A stretch of 64,000 bases of DNA, taken from Salinispora arenicola (lineage in GTDB: Bacteria > Actinomycetota > Actinomycetes > Mycobacteriales > Micromonosporaceae). This document shows positions 15,865-24,021 of this stretch, in pieces. The position numbers and the translations under genes were made by a program. Each line of letters starts with the position of its first letter. Within the stretch, counting starts at the first letter, position 1. The notes below the pieces were generated by a model. That model saw nothing but the letters and a program-made list of their open reading frames with translations, was not told the origin of the DNA and made no database searches. The DNA lies in NCBI RefSeq assembly GCF_006716065.1, contig NZ_VFOL01000001.1, positions 5,270,001 through 5,334,000 on the forward strand, in the 5' to 3' direction.

Positions 15865-16872
15865 TCAGCCGGCAGCGGCGAGCAACGCGTCGCGGTATTC
15901 CTGTGTCCATTCCGCGTCGCGCTGGTCAGCGGGCAGACCCTCCAGGCCGGCGCGCAGGTTGTCCACACTCGTCGTGCGGTCGCCGAGTGCCAGGTAGGCC
16001 AGCCCGAGACTCATCCGGGAGAACGTCGGTGTCAGCCAGTACGCGAGGCCGGGCGGCGGCTGCGACTCGGCCGCCGTGGTCAGATCATTCGCCTCGCCTA
16101 GCAACCGCGCGGCGGGGGCCCGGTCACCCAGGAGCGCGTACCCATGGGCGGCCTGCACCGCGTCACCTACCCGTTGCAGCGCCGCCGCTCCTGGGGTGTG
16201 GTAGGCGGCAAGGAAGTGCCGCACGATCCCACGGGGGTTACCGCGCTGACGCTCCAGATAGCCGCGGAAGTTCTCCACCTGGGCGGCTAACGGGCCGCTG
16301 TCGACCGCGTCCGCCTCGTCCGCGGCTTCGACCAGCACCCGTACCGCCTCGCCGTCGTGTCGGGCCTCGGCGTGCAGCCAACCGACAAACTGCGTCCACT
16401 CCGCGGTCACCTCGTGCAGCCCTGCCGCATGTCGCCCAGAGGCGTGGGCGGTGAGGCGTCGCACGGTGTTCCACTGCGGGATCACCGCCGGCAGCAGAAG
16501 TAGCGCCGGGAGCGTGTCGTCCAGGCGGCGCTGATTGGCCAACACCTCGGCGAGTAGCCGCACGGTGGTGCCGTCCAGCCGGGTTGGTTCGGCGACCGCA
16601 CAGGCAATCCGCTGCTCATCATCCGGGGTGGTGACCGGAGGCGTGTCCACGACCATGGCGGCGAGTCTTCCGCCAGCTTGCAACATGTCGTCGAGCTGCT
16701 GAGCGATCTCGGCCGTGGGCCTTGTCCGGCCCGTCTCGAGGTCATGCATGTAACTCTTGCCGTAGAAGATACGACGCGCCACGTCACGTATCGACATCCC
16801 CGACGCACCGCGAATCCGGGCCAGCTCGGCGGGAAATCCGGGATCAACGAAGGTGCGAACACGGGCAGGCAT
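15865..16872 (-). CDS. helix-turn-helix regulator with a TPR-like C-terminal half
   Basis: About 335 residues. ATG at 16872 is preceded by GGGAGA and is preferred over 16935. Residues 8-60 form an XRE-type HTH (PAELARIRGASGMSIRDVARRIFYGKSYMHDLETGRTRPT). The remaining part is alanine-rich and helical, with repeats that read like tetratricopeptide units (for instance LGLAYLALGDRTTSVDNLRAGL near the C-terminus), as in many actinomycete regulators near secondary metabolism or mobile DNA. It precedes the duplicated small-gene pair, as the Scr1 regulator does for copy 1. The target genes are unknown. Confidence 0.83.
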   Translation of the reverse strand: MPARVRTFVDPGFPAELARIRGASGMSIRDVARRIFYGKSYMHDLETGRTRPTAEIAQQLDDMLQAGGRLAAMVVDTPPVTTPDDEQRIACAVAEPTRLDGTTVRLLAEVLANQRRLDDTLPALLLLPAVIPQWNTVRRLTAHASGRHAAGLHEVTAEWTQFVGWLHAEARHDGEAVRVLVEAADEADAVDSGPLAAQVENFRGYLERQRGNPRGIVRHFLAAYHTPGAAALQRVGDAVQAAHGYALLGDRAPAARLLGEANDLTTAAESQPPPGLAYWLTPTFSRMSLGLAYLALGDRTTSVDNLRAGLEGLPADQRDAEWTQEYRDALLAAAG

Positions 16873-16991
16873 CGGGTCTCCCAGGTAGAGGACTGGGCGG
16901 CGGCTCCGCCGGCCTCTACCCCGGCGGGCCGCCACAGTCGACGGTACTCCCCGCCCACCACGTCACGCCGTCAGCGAACGGCCGTGTCGCC

Positions 16992-17303
16992 TTACACCGT
17001 CACTCGGTGGAGGGGGCGCACTTCGATTCGGAGTTGCCCGCCGGCGACAGCGGGATCCGCGTTGGCAATCTTCGTGGCCTCCGGGACCGGGCGGTCGTAG
17101 ATGACGACCCCGAGCAGGTCGCCCTCCAGTTTGCCGGTGACGTCGTGCATGGGGCCGGCGACGATGGCTACGCCGGAGGCGACCTGGTCCCGCATGTGCC
17201 GCATATGTCCTGGGGCATTGCGCTGCCGATGGATAGGCTGCGTGCGGTCCCATGCAGGCCCCGCGTAGACCAGCACAACGCTGGTTGAGGGTGTGTCAGT
17301 CAT
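16992..17303 (-). CDS. YCII-related domain protein
   Basis: A 103-residue single-domain protein, ATG at 17303. It has a dimeric alpha-beta (ferredoxin-like) outline: a first strand VVLVYAGPAWD, the RHMRDQVASGVAIVAGPM region matching the HL..L...G.l...GP core of YCII domains, and ending IRVRPLHRV-like. Members of the family have been seen as small-molecule binding or degrading proteins; no specific substrate is suggested. It lies between two regulators on the same strand, 39 bases downstream of the MmyB-like gene, and could be co-transcribed with it. Confidence 0.72.
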   Translation of the reverse strand: MTDTPSTSVVLVYAGPAWDRTQPIHRQRNAPGHMRHMRDQVASGVAIVAGPMHDVTGKLEGDLLGVVIYDRPVPEATKIANADPAVAGGQLRIEVRPLHRVTV

Positions 17304-17342
17304 GGGGCACAGGATGGCATCGGGTCGTGAGTATGGCCAGGG

Positions 17343-18197
17343 TCATCTGGTTGACCTGGTAGTACACATGGGACAGAGCTGGTCGGCCGGGAGGTCGGAC
17401 AGCGTCGTGTTCGAGTACCCGTCTGGGTGCACGAACACGACGAGCCGCCGGCCGTCTTCCGGGCCCATCGGAGACAGGATCACCATGTCCAGGGGCACCC
17501 CAGGGTCGCTGAGCCCTTTGCCTGGCTCGCGGAAAAAGCGGCGGACAGTGGGCGGGTCGATGTTGACGAGTGGGTCAGCGGTCCAGCGTGCCTCGAAATC
17601 GGGATAGGCGCGCATTTCGGTGAGCCAGTCGTCGAAAGTGGCGACATTGCCGAGGGCGGCGGAAAGTGCCCTTACCCGAGCGACGAACTCATCGGCGAAG
17701 CGCTCCCAGCGGACGAACACGTGCCGCGTGTGAGGGTGCCCGAAAATCCACTTACCGATGTTCCGCTCCGCCGGCGGCATGGCTCCGAAGTCAACAAACC
17801 ATTGCGCTACCGCCCGATTTGCGGCTAGCACGTGCCAGGCGGCGTCGGTGACGTAGGCCGGGTAGGGCAACGCGTCAACGATCCTCGCCAAGCCGGAATC
17901 GTGGTCTGTGGCGAAGGATGCGGCCGGTCGCGCAGTGCCCACTGCGGCCCGCCATAGTGTGTGGCGCTCGTCGGTGCTGAGGTGGAGCACGTCGCCGAGG
18001 GTGTCGAGCAGCTCCGTACTGGGCCTTGTGTGGCCGTTCTCGATGCCTGCGTAAGTGCGTAGGGAGCAGCGGGCCGCCGCGGCGATGTCTGCCTGTGTCA
18101 CTCCGGCGCGGCGGGTGCGAGGTGGCAGGCCGAGGGCGGTGGGAGTGAGTCGGCTGCGCCAGTGGCGCAGCAGCGTACCGACCATCGGCTCATCCAT
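17343..18197 (-). CDS. helix-turn-helix regulator with MmyB-like ligand-binding domain
   Basis: About 284 residues, ATG chosen at 18197 because the HTH domain follows directly. Residues 10-80 are an XRE HTH (VTQADIAAAARCSLRTYAGIENGHTRPS). Residues 100-260 match the MmyB PAS-like domain, including ALPYPAYVTDAAWHVLAANRAVAQWF and the W-rich centre DFEARW. MmyB-type regulators are thought to sense lipid-like ligands. The C-terminus ends in a CPMC motif. The divergent neighbour at 18433 shares the promoter region with it. Confidence 0.85.
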   Translation of the reverse strand: MDEPMVGTLLRHWRSRLTPTALGLPPRTRRAGVTQADIAAAARCSLRTYAGIENGHTRPSTELLDTLGDVLHLSTDERHTLWRAAVGTARPAASFATDHDSGLARIVDALPYPAYVTDAAWHVLAANRAVAQWFVDFGAMPPAERNIGKWIFGHPHTRHVFVRWERFADEFVARVRALSAALGNVATFDDWLTEMRAYPDFEARWTADPLVNIDPPTVRRFFREPGKGLSDPGVPLDMVILSPMGPEDGRRLVVFVHPDGYSNTTLSDLPADQLCPMCTTRSTR

Positions 18198-18432
18198 AAC
18201 GCGACATCCAATTCGTGAATCACCAAGCTTGCAATGGAATTGCAAGCAACATGATTCATCTTTTTCTGCGCGAGCCAATGGGTTAGATAGAGGATCCTCC
18301 GCCAGCCGGCGGAGGCGCCCTCGACAGGGCGAGGGTCCATCGACACGCCGCGAGAAGTCTTCCTATCGATTCGCACATGTGTTCGACTAGCGCGTTCCTG
18401 CCCTGCGATCAGCGGAGGTTATCGACTACGCC

Positions 18433-18855
18433 ATGGCCTACCCCTCCCACTCCCACCGCCGCCCGCCCGCCGTCCCGCTGGTCACCCGCGCGGCCCACGC
18501 CGCCACAGCCGCCTACCAGCTCGCCACGAAGGCCGCCACGACAAATCAGCGACTCCGGCAGGAAAACCAGCTACCCAGGGGAGAGATTCGGCATTACGTA
18601 GACGTGATCGACGCAATGGGTCAAGACATCGAGGCGGACGAGGACCGCTACGCACAACGTGCAGAGTGGACATACCTTCGCGGAGTGGCAGCCGCCACAG
18701 TGACCTCCCACGCCGAGCACCAACGCGCCATCGCCGACGCCCGCGAGGAAGCGCTCATCCAGGGCTTCGAGACCGGCTACAAGGCCGGCGTCGCCGACCG
18801 GCGACGCCCGCGACCACCAGAGCCTCAACGGCGGCGACTCACAGGCGACTCATGA
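18433..18855 (+). CDS. hypothetical coiled-coil protein
   Basis: A 140-residue protein of unknown function. The N-terminus is His/Pro-rich, followed by a charged, mostly helical middle (ATKAATTNQRLRQENQL and DIEADEDRYAQRAEW) and an Ala/Glu-rich helix ending in basic residues. There are no membrane segments or recognised motifs. A downstream hairpin starts 19 bases after the stop. Its 3' end plus terminator recur in degraded form at 7195-7271, so a relative may once have existed there. The coding potential is judged from the uninterrupted frame and codon bias only. Confidence 0.6.
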   Translation: MAYPSHSHRRPPAVPLVTRAAHAATAAYQLATKAATTNQRLRQENQLPRGEIRHYVDVIDAMGQDIEADEDRYAQRAEWTYLRGVAAATVTSHAEHQRAIADAREEALIQGFETGYKAGVADRRRPRPPEPQRRRLTGDS

Positions 18856-18920
18856 TCTCTGTTTCTGGATAGCGAGAGGGCCAGTCGGATGACTCCGACC
18901 GGCCCTCTCACCTGCCTATA
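18843..18920 (+). repeat. hairpin-containing dispersed repeat, copy B
   Basis: The 78-bp partner of 7195-7271. It contains the last codons of the coiled-coil protein gene and its hairpin, and ends 8 bases before the 3' end of tRNA-Val(CAC). Confidence 0.7.
18874..18909 (+). terminator. strong hairpin between the coiled-coil gene and tRNA-Val
   Basis: A 16-bp stem with one mismatch (GAGAGGGCCAGTCGGA against TCCGACCGGCCCTCTC) and a TGAC loop. It can terminate both the plus-strand gene and the minus-strand tRNA. Confidence 0.75.
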
Positions 18921-18927
18921 TTCAACG

Positions 18928-18999
18928 TGGGCGATACTGGGATCGAACCAGTGACCTCTTCGGTGTGAACGAAGCGCTCTCCCGCTGAGCTAATCGCCC
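18928..18999 (-). tRNA. tRNA-Val(CAC)
   Basis: A 72-base cloverleaf on the minus strand. The acceptor arms GGGCGAT/ATCGCCC pair, the D-arm contains AGCTCAGCGGGAGAGC, the anticodon stem CTTCG/CGAAG encloses loop TTCACAC (anticodon CAC), and the T-arm has GGTTCGATCC. The discriminator is A and CCA is not encoded. The 3' end faces the accessory region to its left. Confidence 0.96.
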
Positions 19000-19049
19000 C
19001 TTGGCCCGGATGACTCTACCTGATCGCCGATGCCGGCCCAAACCGAGCC

Positions 19050-19541
19050 TCAGTGCGTCGCCAGGTAGTGCAGTACGCGGGCAACCACGTCGATGCCGAG
19101 GCTGTACTTGAGTGACAACCACACGACGGTCGACACGAACACGAGGCCGACCAGGCCGATTGCGAACCGCACCGAGAGTGACTGACGTTTTACCCATTCG
19201 GTCCAGTTATGGACGTGCCGCCGGGTGAAGGTGAGCAACCGCCGCGCCCAGTGGAACTCCACCGCCCAGATTCCGAGGCCGGCGATCACCAGCAGCCAGC
19301 CCGGGCCCGGCAGGGGGATCAGTGCGATTCCGACGGTCACGACGAGCGCGCCGGCGAGCGCGATGGAGATCTTGAGGGCGACGCGACCGGTAGGGTTGGC
19401 CCGAATCAGCGCGAGGGTGGTCGAGATCCGCTCCCGCCACCGCGGTCGTCCCCGCCGGCCGGCGTTCAGTGCCGTCCCCGCTGCCGGCACACGTGTGTCC
19501 GAGTCGGGCCGGCCCGGCTTACTCCGCTGCTCGTTCGACAC
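19050..19541 (-). CDS. TIGR02611 family PGPGW membrane protein
   Basis: About 163 residues from the GTG at 19541; the frame is open to 19628. The basic N-terminus is cytoplasmic. The core has two to three membrane segments, with the hallmark IPLPGPGWLLVIAGLGIWA in the middle (the PGPGW signature), and a C-terminal helix LVGLVFVSTVVWLSLKYSLG. The family is widespread in actinobacteria and has no proven function. The gene lies immediately upstream of tRNA-Val(CAC) on the same strand. Confidence 0.82.
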   Translation of the reverse strand: MSNEQRSKPGRPDSDTRVPAAGTALNAGRRGRPRWRERISTTLALIRANPTGRVALKISIALAGALVVTVGIALIPLPGPGWLLVIAGLGIWAVEFHWARRLLTFTRRHVHNWTEWVKRQSLSVRFAIGLVGLVFVSTVVWLSLKYSLGIDVVARVLHYLATH

Positions 19542-19628
19542 CCCGTACCCCCGCTTTTCGGTCGCTTGGGTCGCGGTGATCGACCGGCCCAGCGGCGTGA
19601 CCCGATCCACTGAGGATCGCCTCGTCAC

Positions 19629-19903
19629 ATTTCCTCCCCCAAGTGTGGCGCGCGCCCGTCACTGCGACCGTGGACTGGACGTTACCGGAGTAGGTCCACG
19701 ACTGAAGCACCTGATGCCGAGCGGCACCGCGGACGGGCAGAACCGGAAATCCTACAGGAACGTTCACATTCTGAAGGACACTCCGACGACCTTCCCACCA
19801 CTGGGTGAAGTCAGCGCATGGCGGAGCGTAGCTAAGGGCAGCACCTGAGTATGGGAAAAGCGGGACACGCGCGTTCCGCAGCGGTGCCGGGGGGAGAACG
19901 TCC
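19629..19903. other. divergent intergenic region
   Basis: About 275 bases between the TIGR02611 gene and the SsgB-like gene. No supported gene. Promoters for both should lie here; the SsgB-like gene is preceded by GGGGGGAG at about 19890. Confidence 0.45.
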
Positions 19904-20335
19904 ATGAGTGTCATCCGACCGACGACCGTAGAGGTCGAGACGTCGCTAAGGCTCGTCGCACCTGACGCCACGGCCTTGCCGGTGCGCGCCAGTCTGCGCT
20001 ACGACCCTGCTGACCCGTATGCCGTCCATGTCCTATTCCATGCGGAATCGGCTGGCGGCGAGGCTGTCAGCTGGTCGTTCGCACGGGAACTGCTGGTGGC
20101 CGGCCTCGATGAGCCAGCCGGCATAGGCGATGTGCGGGTCTGGCCCTGGGCCACCCCGCGCGGGGACTTCGTCGCCCTGGCGTTGTCGTCCCCGGACGGC
20201 AATGCCCTGTTCGAGGTGCCGCGGAGCGTCCTGGTGCGCTTCCTGCGGCGGACCTACGTCGTCGTCGCGCGCGGCCGGGAGGCCGAGCACCTGGACGTCG
20301 ACACGGCAGTGAGCCGGCTGCTCGCCGGACGCTGA
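19904..20335 (+). CDS. SsgA/SsgB-like sporulation and cell-division protein
   Basis: A 143-residue member of the SsgA-like (SALP) family, unique to morphologically complex actinomycetes. Characteristic stretches are LRYDPADPYAVHVLFHA, WSFARELLVAGLDEPAGIGDVRVWPW, and VALALSSPDGNALFEVPRSVLVRFL. SsgB recruits FtsZ to sporulation septa; the length and position-by-position similarity favour an SsgB-like role. ATG at 19904 follows a clear ribosome binding site (GGGGGGAG). It is encoded convergently with the SDR gene, with a terminator hairpin between. Confidence 0.93.
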   Translation: MSVIRPTTVEVETSLRLVAPDATALPVRASLRYDPADPYAVHVLFHAESAGGEAVSWSFARELLVAGLDEPAGIGDVRVWPWATPRGDFVALALSSPDGNALFEVPRSVLVRFLRRTYVVVARGREAEHLDVDTAVSRLLAGR

Positions 20336-20371
20336 CATCGTAAGGACCGGAGTCGGAAGACCGATCAGCCG

Positions 20372-20402
20372 GGCCGCGCGGATCTGCCGAGTCCGCGCGG
20401 CC
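20372..20402. terminator. bidirectional hairpin between convergent genes
   Basis: An 11-bp perfect stem GGCCGCGCGGA / TCCGCGCGGCC with a nine-base loop, lying between the SsgB-like gene and the SDR gene, which end toward each other. Confidence 0.65.
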
Positions 20403-20441
20403 ACGGTCGGTACGAGCCGGTCCACCGCCGAGGAATCGGGT

Positions 20442-21218
20442 TCAGCCGTGGGTGGTGATGCCCCCGTCGACGGGGATGACCGCGCCGGTCAGGTAGGCGC
20501 CGGCACGCGACGACAGGTAGATCGCGGTGCCGGCCATGTCCTCCGGCCGGCCGATACGGCCGAGCGGCACCTGCTTCTCGATCGCGGCCCGGGCGGCGGG
20601 GTCGTCCAGGGCGAACGCCATCATCTTGCTCTCGAACGGCCCGGGTGCGATCGCGTTGACGGTGACGTTTTCGTCCGCGAGTTGGTGAGCGAGGCTGCGG
20701 GTCAGCATGTGCACGGCCGCCTTCGTGGCGGAGTACGCGTACACCTCCATCCACGGAACCCTGATCCCGTCGACCGAGCCGATGTTGATGACGCGGGCCG
20801 GGTCGTCCGCGGTGCCGGCCGCGCGTAGCACGGGCAGCAGCGCGGTGGTGAGCCGGAAGACTGCCTTGACGTTGACCGCCCAGAGCTTGTCGAACGCGCT
20901 CTCCGGGTAGGCCTCAAGCGGTGCGCCCCAGGTGGCACCCGCGTTGTTGACCAGCACGTCGAGTTGCTCATGCCGCTCTCGTACGGCGGCGGCGAGCGCT
21001 TCGGCGCCAGCATCGCTGCTGAGGTCGACGGGGATCGCCGTACACCGCCCCAGCGTCGACAGCTCCGCGGCGACCTTCGTGCAGACGTCCGCCGTACGGG
21101 CAGAGATGATCACTTGGGCGCCGGCCCGTACGAACCCCTCGGCGATCATCCGGCCGATCCCGCGCGAGCCGCCGGTGACCAGAACGGTCTTGCCGGCCAC
21201 CGAGAACAGATCCGTCAT
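20442..21218 (-). CDS. SDR family NAD(P)-dependent oxidoreductase
   Basis: About 258 residues. ATG at 21218 is preferred, with AGAGGA upstream. It is a classical short-chain dehydrogenase: cofactor motif TGGSRGIG near residue 14, NNAG near 90, and the catalytic Ser plus YSATK (GSVDGIRVPWMEVYAYSATK). The final strand ends in TGAVIPVDGG. An Arg within the SARTAD loop suggests NADP preference. The substrate is unknown. It is not in an operon with neighbours. Confidence 0.9.
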   Translation of the reverse strand: MTDLFSVAGKTVLVTGGSRGIGRMIAEGFVRAGAQVIISARTADVCTKVAAELSTLGRCTAIPVDLSSDAGAEALAAAVRERHEQLDVLVNNAGATWGAPLEAYPESAFDKLWAVNVKAVFRLTTALLPVLRAAGTADDPARVINIGSVDGIRVPWMEVYAYSATKAAVHMLTRSLAHQLADENVTVNAIAPGPFESKMMAFALDDPAARAAIEKQVPLGRIGRPEDMAGTAIYLSSRAGAYLTGAVIPVDGGITTHG

Positions 21219-21421
21219 TCCCATCCTCTCGCTGTACACCGCTACCGTTCGGTAACGTAATCGCCTCCCTCAACCCCCACAACCCCACGGCAGGCACCGC
21301 TCGCCGGACTGCCGGAACCGGGGACCGAACCTGCCAGCGGACTCCGACCCGATGGCCGGGGCGGCACGCGGGGTCGAAGCCGCCGGGGTGCGCTTGTCGA
21401 CAGACCGGGCTACCGTCGCAG

Positions 21422-22387
21422 GTGATGGTTTCTCCTGTTCAGAGCTCTCCCGATCCCGCCGTGATCGCGGTGATCGGCCTCGGTGACCTGGTGGCCGATC
21501 CGGCATGGCGGCGTCCGATCCTGCTCGCGGAGGACCTGCTCGTCCTGGTGACCGCTGGGTATGGCCGCGTCGAAGTGGACTTTCACGTCCTGCCCTGCCG
21601 ACCGGGCACGCTGCTGCGGGTCCGGGCCGGCCAGGCACTTCGGTGTGGACCGCCCGATCTCGACGCAACCGTGGTGCGCTGGACACCGGCGGCGCTGCAC
21701 GGATTCGACGTCGACCCGGAGGCCGCACCGGCCTGGCTCCAGCTGACCGGCGCGGACGGGGACGCCGTCAGCACCGGGGTCAGTCAGCTCGCGGTGGACT
21801 GTGCACGGCTTCGCGGGGAGCCCGCCACCGGTCTGTTCCGCCACCAGTTGGCGGTGCTGCTGCTGCGGCTGGCCCTGCTGGCGGAGTCCGATAGGGCTAC
21901 CCATCGACCTGCGTCGCGGTCGGCCTCGCGCACCGAGACCATCACCTTCCGGCGGCTCCGCCACGAGTTGGAGCAGCGCTACCAGTACAGCCGCCGGGTG
22001 GAGGACTACGCCGACCGGTTGGGCTGCTCGGTTCGTACCCTGACCCGGGCCTGCCTGGCGGTAACTGGGCGCAGCGCGAAGCAGGTGGTGGACGAACGGG
22101 TCGCGTTACAGGCCTGCCGCCTGCTCGCGGCGACCGACGAACCGGTGGCGCGGATCGGCCACCACCTCGGTTTTCCCGAGCCGACCAACTTCGGCCGGTT
22201 CTTCACTCGGGAGGTCGGGATCAGTCCGGGCGCCTTCCGGACCACCTCGGCTCGTTCCGCCAGGTGGCTGGAGGCGGCCGAGCCGGAGCCGATACCTGCC
22301 GTGCCCACCCGGGACGTTCCTCCCCTGGTACGCCCACGCCCACCCGCCGACTCCGCCGTTGGCCGTCATCCGGACCCAAGGACGTAG
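21422..22387 (+). CDS. AraC family transcriptional regulator
   Basis: About 321 residues, GTG at 21422. The N-terminal half (to about 150) is a cupin-like sensing domain (LLAEDLLVLVTAGYGRVEVDFHVLPCRPGTLL). Residues 170-275 are the double helix-turn-helix domain of AraC: YADRLGCSVRTLTRACLAVTGRSAKQVV, then IGHHLGFPEPTNFGRFFTREVGISPGAFR, the canonical second HTH. The last 40 residues are a Pro/Arg-rich tail. A ligand and regulon cannot be inferred. It is divergent from the SDR gene (200 bases), which is the first candidate target. Confidence 0.9.
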   Translation: MMVSPVQSSPDPAVIAVIGLGDLVADPAWRRPILLAEDLLVLVTAGYGRVEVDFHVLPCRPGTLLRVRAGQALRCGPPDLDATVVRWTPAALHGFDVDPEAAPAWLQLTGADGDAVSTGVSQLAVDCARLRGEPATGLFRHQLAVLLLRLALLAESDRATHRPASRSASRTETITFRRLRHELEQRYQYSRRVEDYADRLGCSVRTLTRACLAVTGRSAKQVVDERVALQACRLLAATDEPVARIGHHLGFPEPTNFGRFFTREVGISPGAFRTTSARSARWLEAAEPEPIPAVPTRDVPPLVRPRPPADSAVGRHPDPRT

Positions 22388-22456
22388 TGTGGGTCGCCCC
22401 GCGTCCGGGAGACCCAGCTTGGGCGGCTATCCGCGCGGGTGACCGACGGCGGTCGG

Positions 22457-23614
22457 CTACGGGCGCCGGGCCACGGTGATGACCACGTCGCCGCCGAGCC
22501 GGCCGTGCTCCGGGTCGCGGGTGGCCGCGCCGGATGTCAGCATCTCGGTGAGCGCCCGCCGCACGTCGATTGACCGGTACGGGGTCGCGGTGAGGGCGTG
22601 TCGACGCAGCTCGGTGACCGTACGGGGACCGGTTCGGGCCAGTTCGGCGAGGAGTTCCCGGCACAGCGGCCCAGGTTCGGGGTCGGCTGCGATGTGGAGC
22701 AGATGCTGGGCTGGGTCGGCCGGGTCGCGGTAGCGGATCCCGGCGTCCTCGTCCACTGTCCAGAGGATGTCCTTGAACGCCTCCAGGCTCCGGTCGTGGC
22801 CGGTGCCGAGGGCAAGTCGCCGCGCCGATGACCCGTCGATCGGGACCAGGTCGACCTGGGTGGCGAGCGGAAATCCGGCCCTGACGAGACTCGCCTGAAC
22901 CGACCCGCTGACGCGGGCGGGCGGGCCGGGCGCGGGCAGGGCGGAACCAGGAGCGGTGGACGCCGGCGCATCCGACGTGGGCGGGCCAGGCACAGGCGGG
23001 GCAGAACCAGGAGCGGCGGACGCAGGCACAGCGGACGCAGGCGGGGCGGGCACAGGCCCGGTAGACGCGGGCATGGCAGACGCGGGGACGACAGGCGCGG
23101 ACGCGGCACCAGGGCGATCCGTGTCGGTGACGCTAGGAAGGTCCGTGTCGGTGACACCTGGGAGGTTCGTGTCGGTGACCAGCAGGAGCTCGCCGGGGCG
23201 GCCGGCGGCGCCGGCGGCCAGTACGGCGGGGTCGGTGGCACCGGTCCCGTCCAGGTAGGACAACAGCGGTGTTCCCGCGGCGCCGGCCGCCTTGACCGCG
23301 ACCGGCAGCCGGGCGGGCCCGCCGGGCACCAGGTGCACGGCTACCCCGGCCGGCAGGGTCGCCTCAAGGGCGCCCAGCCGGGCGGGTAGTTCCTCGTTTC
23401 CGTCCGCGAGTACCAACACGGTGAGCTGTCGCCCGCGCAGCCGGTCGGCGTGCTGGGCGAGCACGCCGAGCACCGCTTCGGCGGAGTCGACGGCGGCGAG
23501 CAGAGCGCCTTGGCCGAAAGCGAGCGCCACGACGCTGGGCCGTCCTCGCACAACGACACGGGTCAGCCACGCTTCGAGCTGCCGGCCGAGTATGTCCCGT
23601 ACCACCCCGTCCAT
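22457..23614 (-). CDS. hypothetical protein with Ala/Pro linker and C-terminal winged helix
   Basis: About 385 residues, ATG at 23614. The frame remains open far upstream through repeats, but the recognisable sequence starts here (MDGVVRDILGRQLEAWLTRVV). Residues 1-170 form an alpha/beta domain (VVALAFGQGALLAAVDSAEAVLG and LTVLVLADGNEELPARLG), somewhat like three-Cys-motif partner proteins, without a named assignment. A low-complexity linker of about 90 residues follows (TDTNLPGVTDTDLPSVTDTD, then Ala/Pro runs). The C-terminus (CRELLAELARTGPRTVTELR and RALTEMLTSGAATR) looks like a winged helix. It is found next to repeat-rich DNA. Function unknown. Confidence 0.72.
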   Translation of the reverse strand: MDGVVRDILGRQLEAWLTRVVVRGRPSVVALAFGQGALLAAVDSAEAVLGVLAQHADRLRGRQLTVLVLADGNEELPARLGALEATLPAGVAVHLVPGGPARLPVAVKAAGAAGTPLLSYLDGTGATDPAVLAAGAAGRPGELLLVTDTNLPGVTDTDLPSVTDTDRPGAASAPVVPASAMPASTGPVPAPPASAVPASAAPGSAPPVPGPPTSDAPASTAPGSALPAPGPPARVSGSVQASLVRAGFPLATQVDLVPIDGSSARRLALGTGHDRSLEAFKDILWTVDEDAGIRYRDPADPAQHLLHIAADPEPGPLCRELLAELARTGPRTVTELRRHALTATPYRSIDVRRALTEMLTSGAATRDPEHGRLGGDVVITVARRP

Positions 23615-24021
23615 CACGCCATCGGTTCTACCGTATCGGCGTGGCCCCACGGCAGCGGGGCCGACAACCCGGGTGGGTGCTGGTGAGCCAACCCGTGCGC
23701 GCCAACCCGGAGCGAACCAACCGGGTGCTGGTGAGCTAATCGCATGCGCGCCAACCAAGCGCGAGTCGACCCGGGGTGGCCACCCGACGCCGGCCGACAG
23801 CGCCACCGGTCGCCGGCCGACAGCGCCACCGGTCGCCGGCCGACAGCGCCACCGGTCGCCGGCCGACAGCGCTGCCGGCCGGCAGCACCGCGGGTCGGTG
23901 ACCGACGGCGTCGCCAGTCGGACAGCGCCAACCGACAACCTGGGCGGACCGGTTCCGTTATCCGGAAACCGGACCGGCGCGGGGCTTGTACATACCGTCG
24001 CTGGTTAAGCACGATGGGGCC
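23615..24021. other. repeat-rich intergenic region
   Basis: About 400 bases between divergent genes. The left part (23650-23760) contains a degenerate two-copy repeat around GGGTGCTGGTGAGC and GCGCGCCAACC. The middle is a 23-bp minisatellite (see separate entry). Promoters for both flanking genes are expected here; none was identified with confidence. Confidence 0.5.
23789..23880. repeat. 23-bp minisatellite, about four units
   Basis: Units beginning GCCGGCCGACAGCGCCACCG are exact at 23789-23811, 23812-23834 and 23835-23857, with a diverged fourth at 23858-23880. The period is not a multiple of three and lies outside the genes. Confidence 0.85.

Noticed and set aside
23789..23880. Short direct repeats that could suggest a CRISPR array
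   Set aside because: Units are contiguous without spacers, the period is 23 bp, and no cas genes are near. It is a minisatellite.
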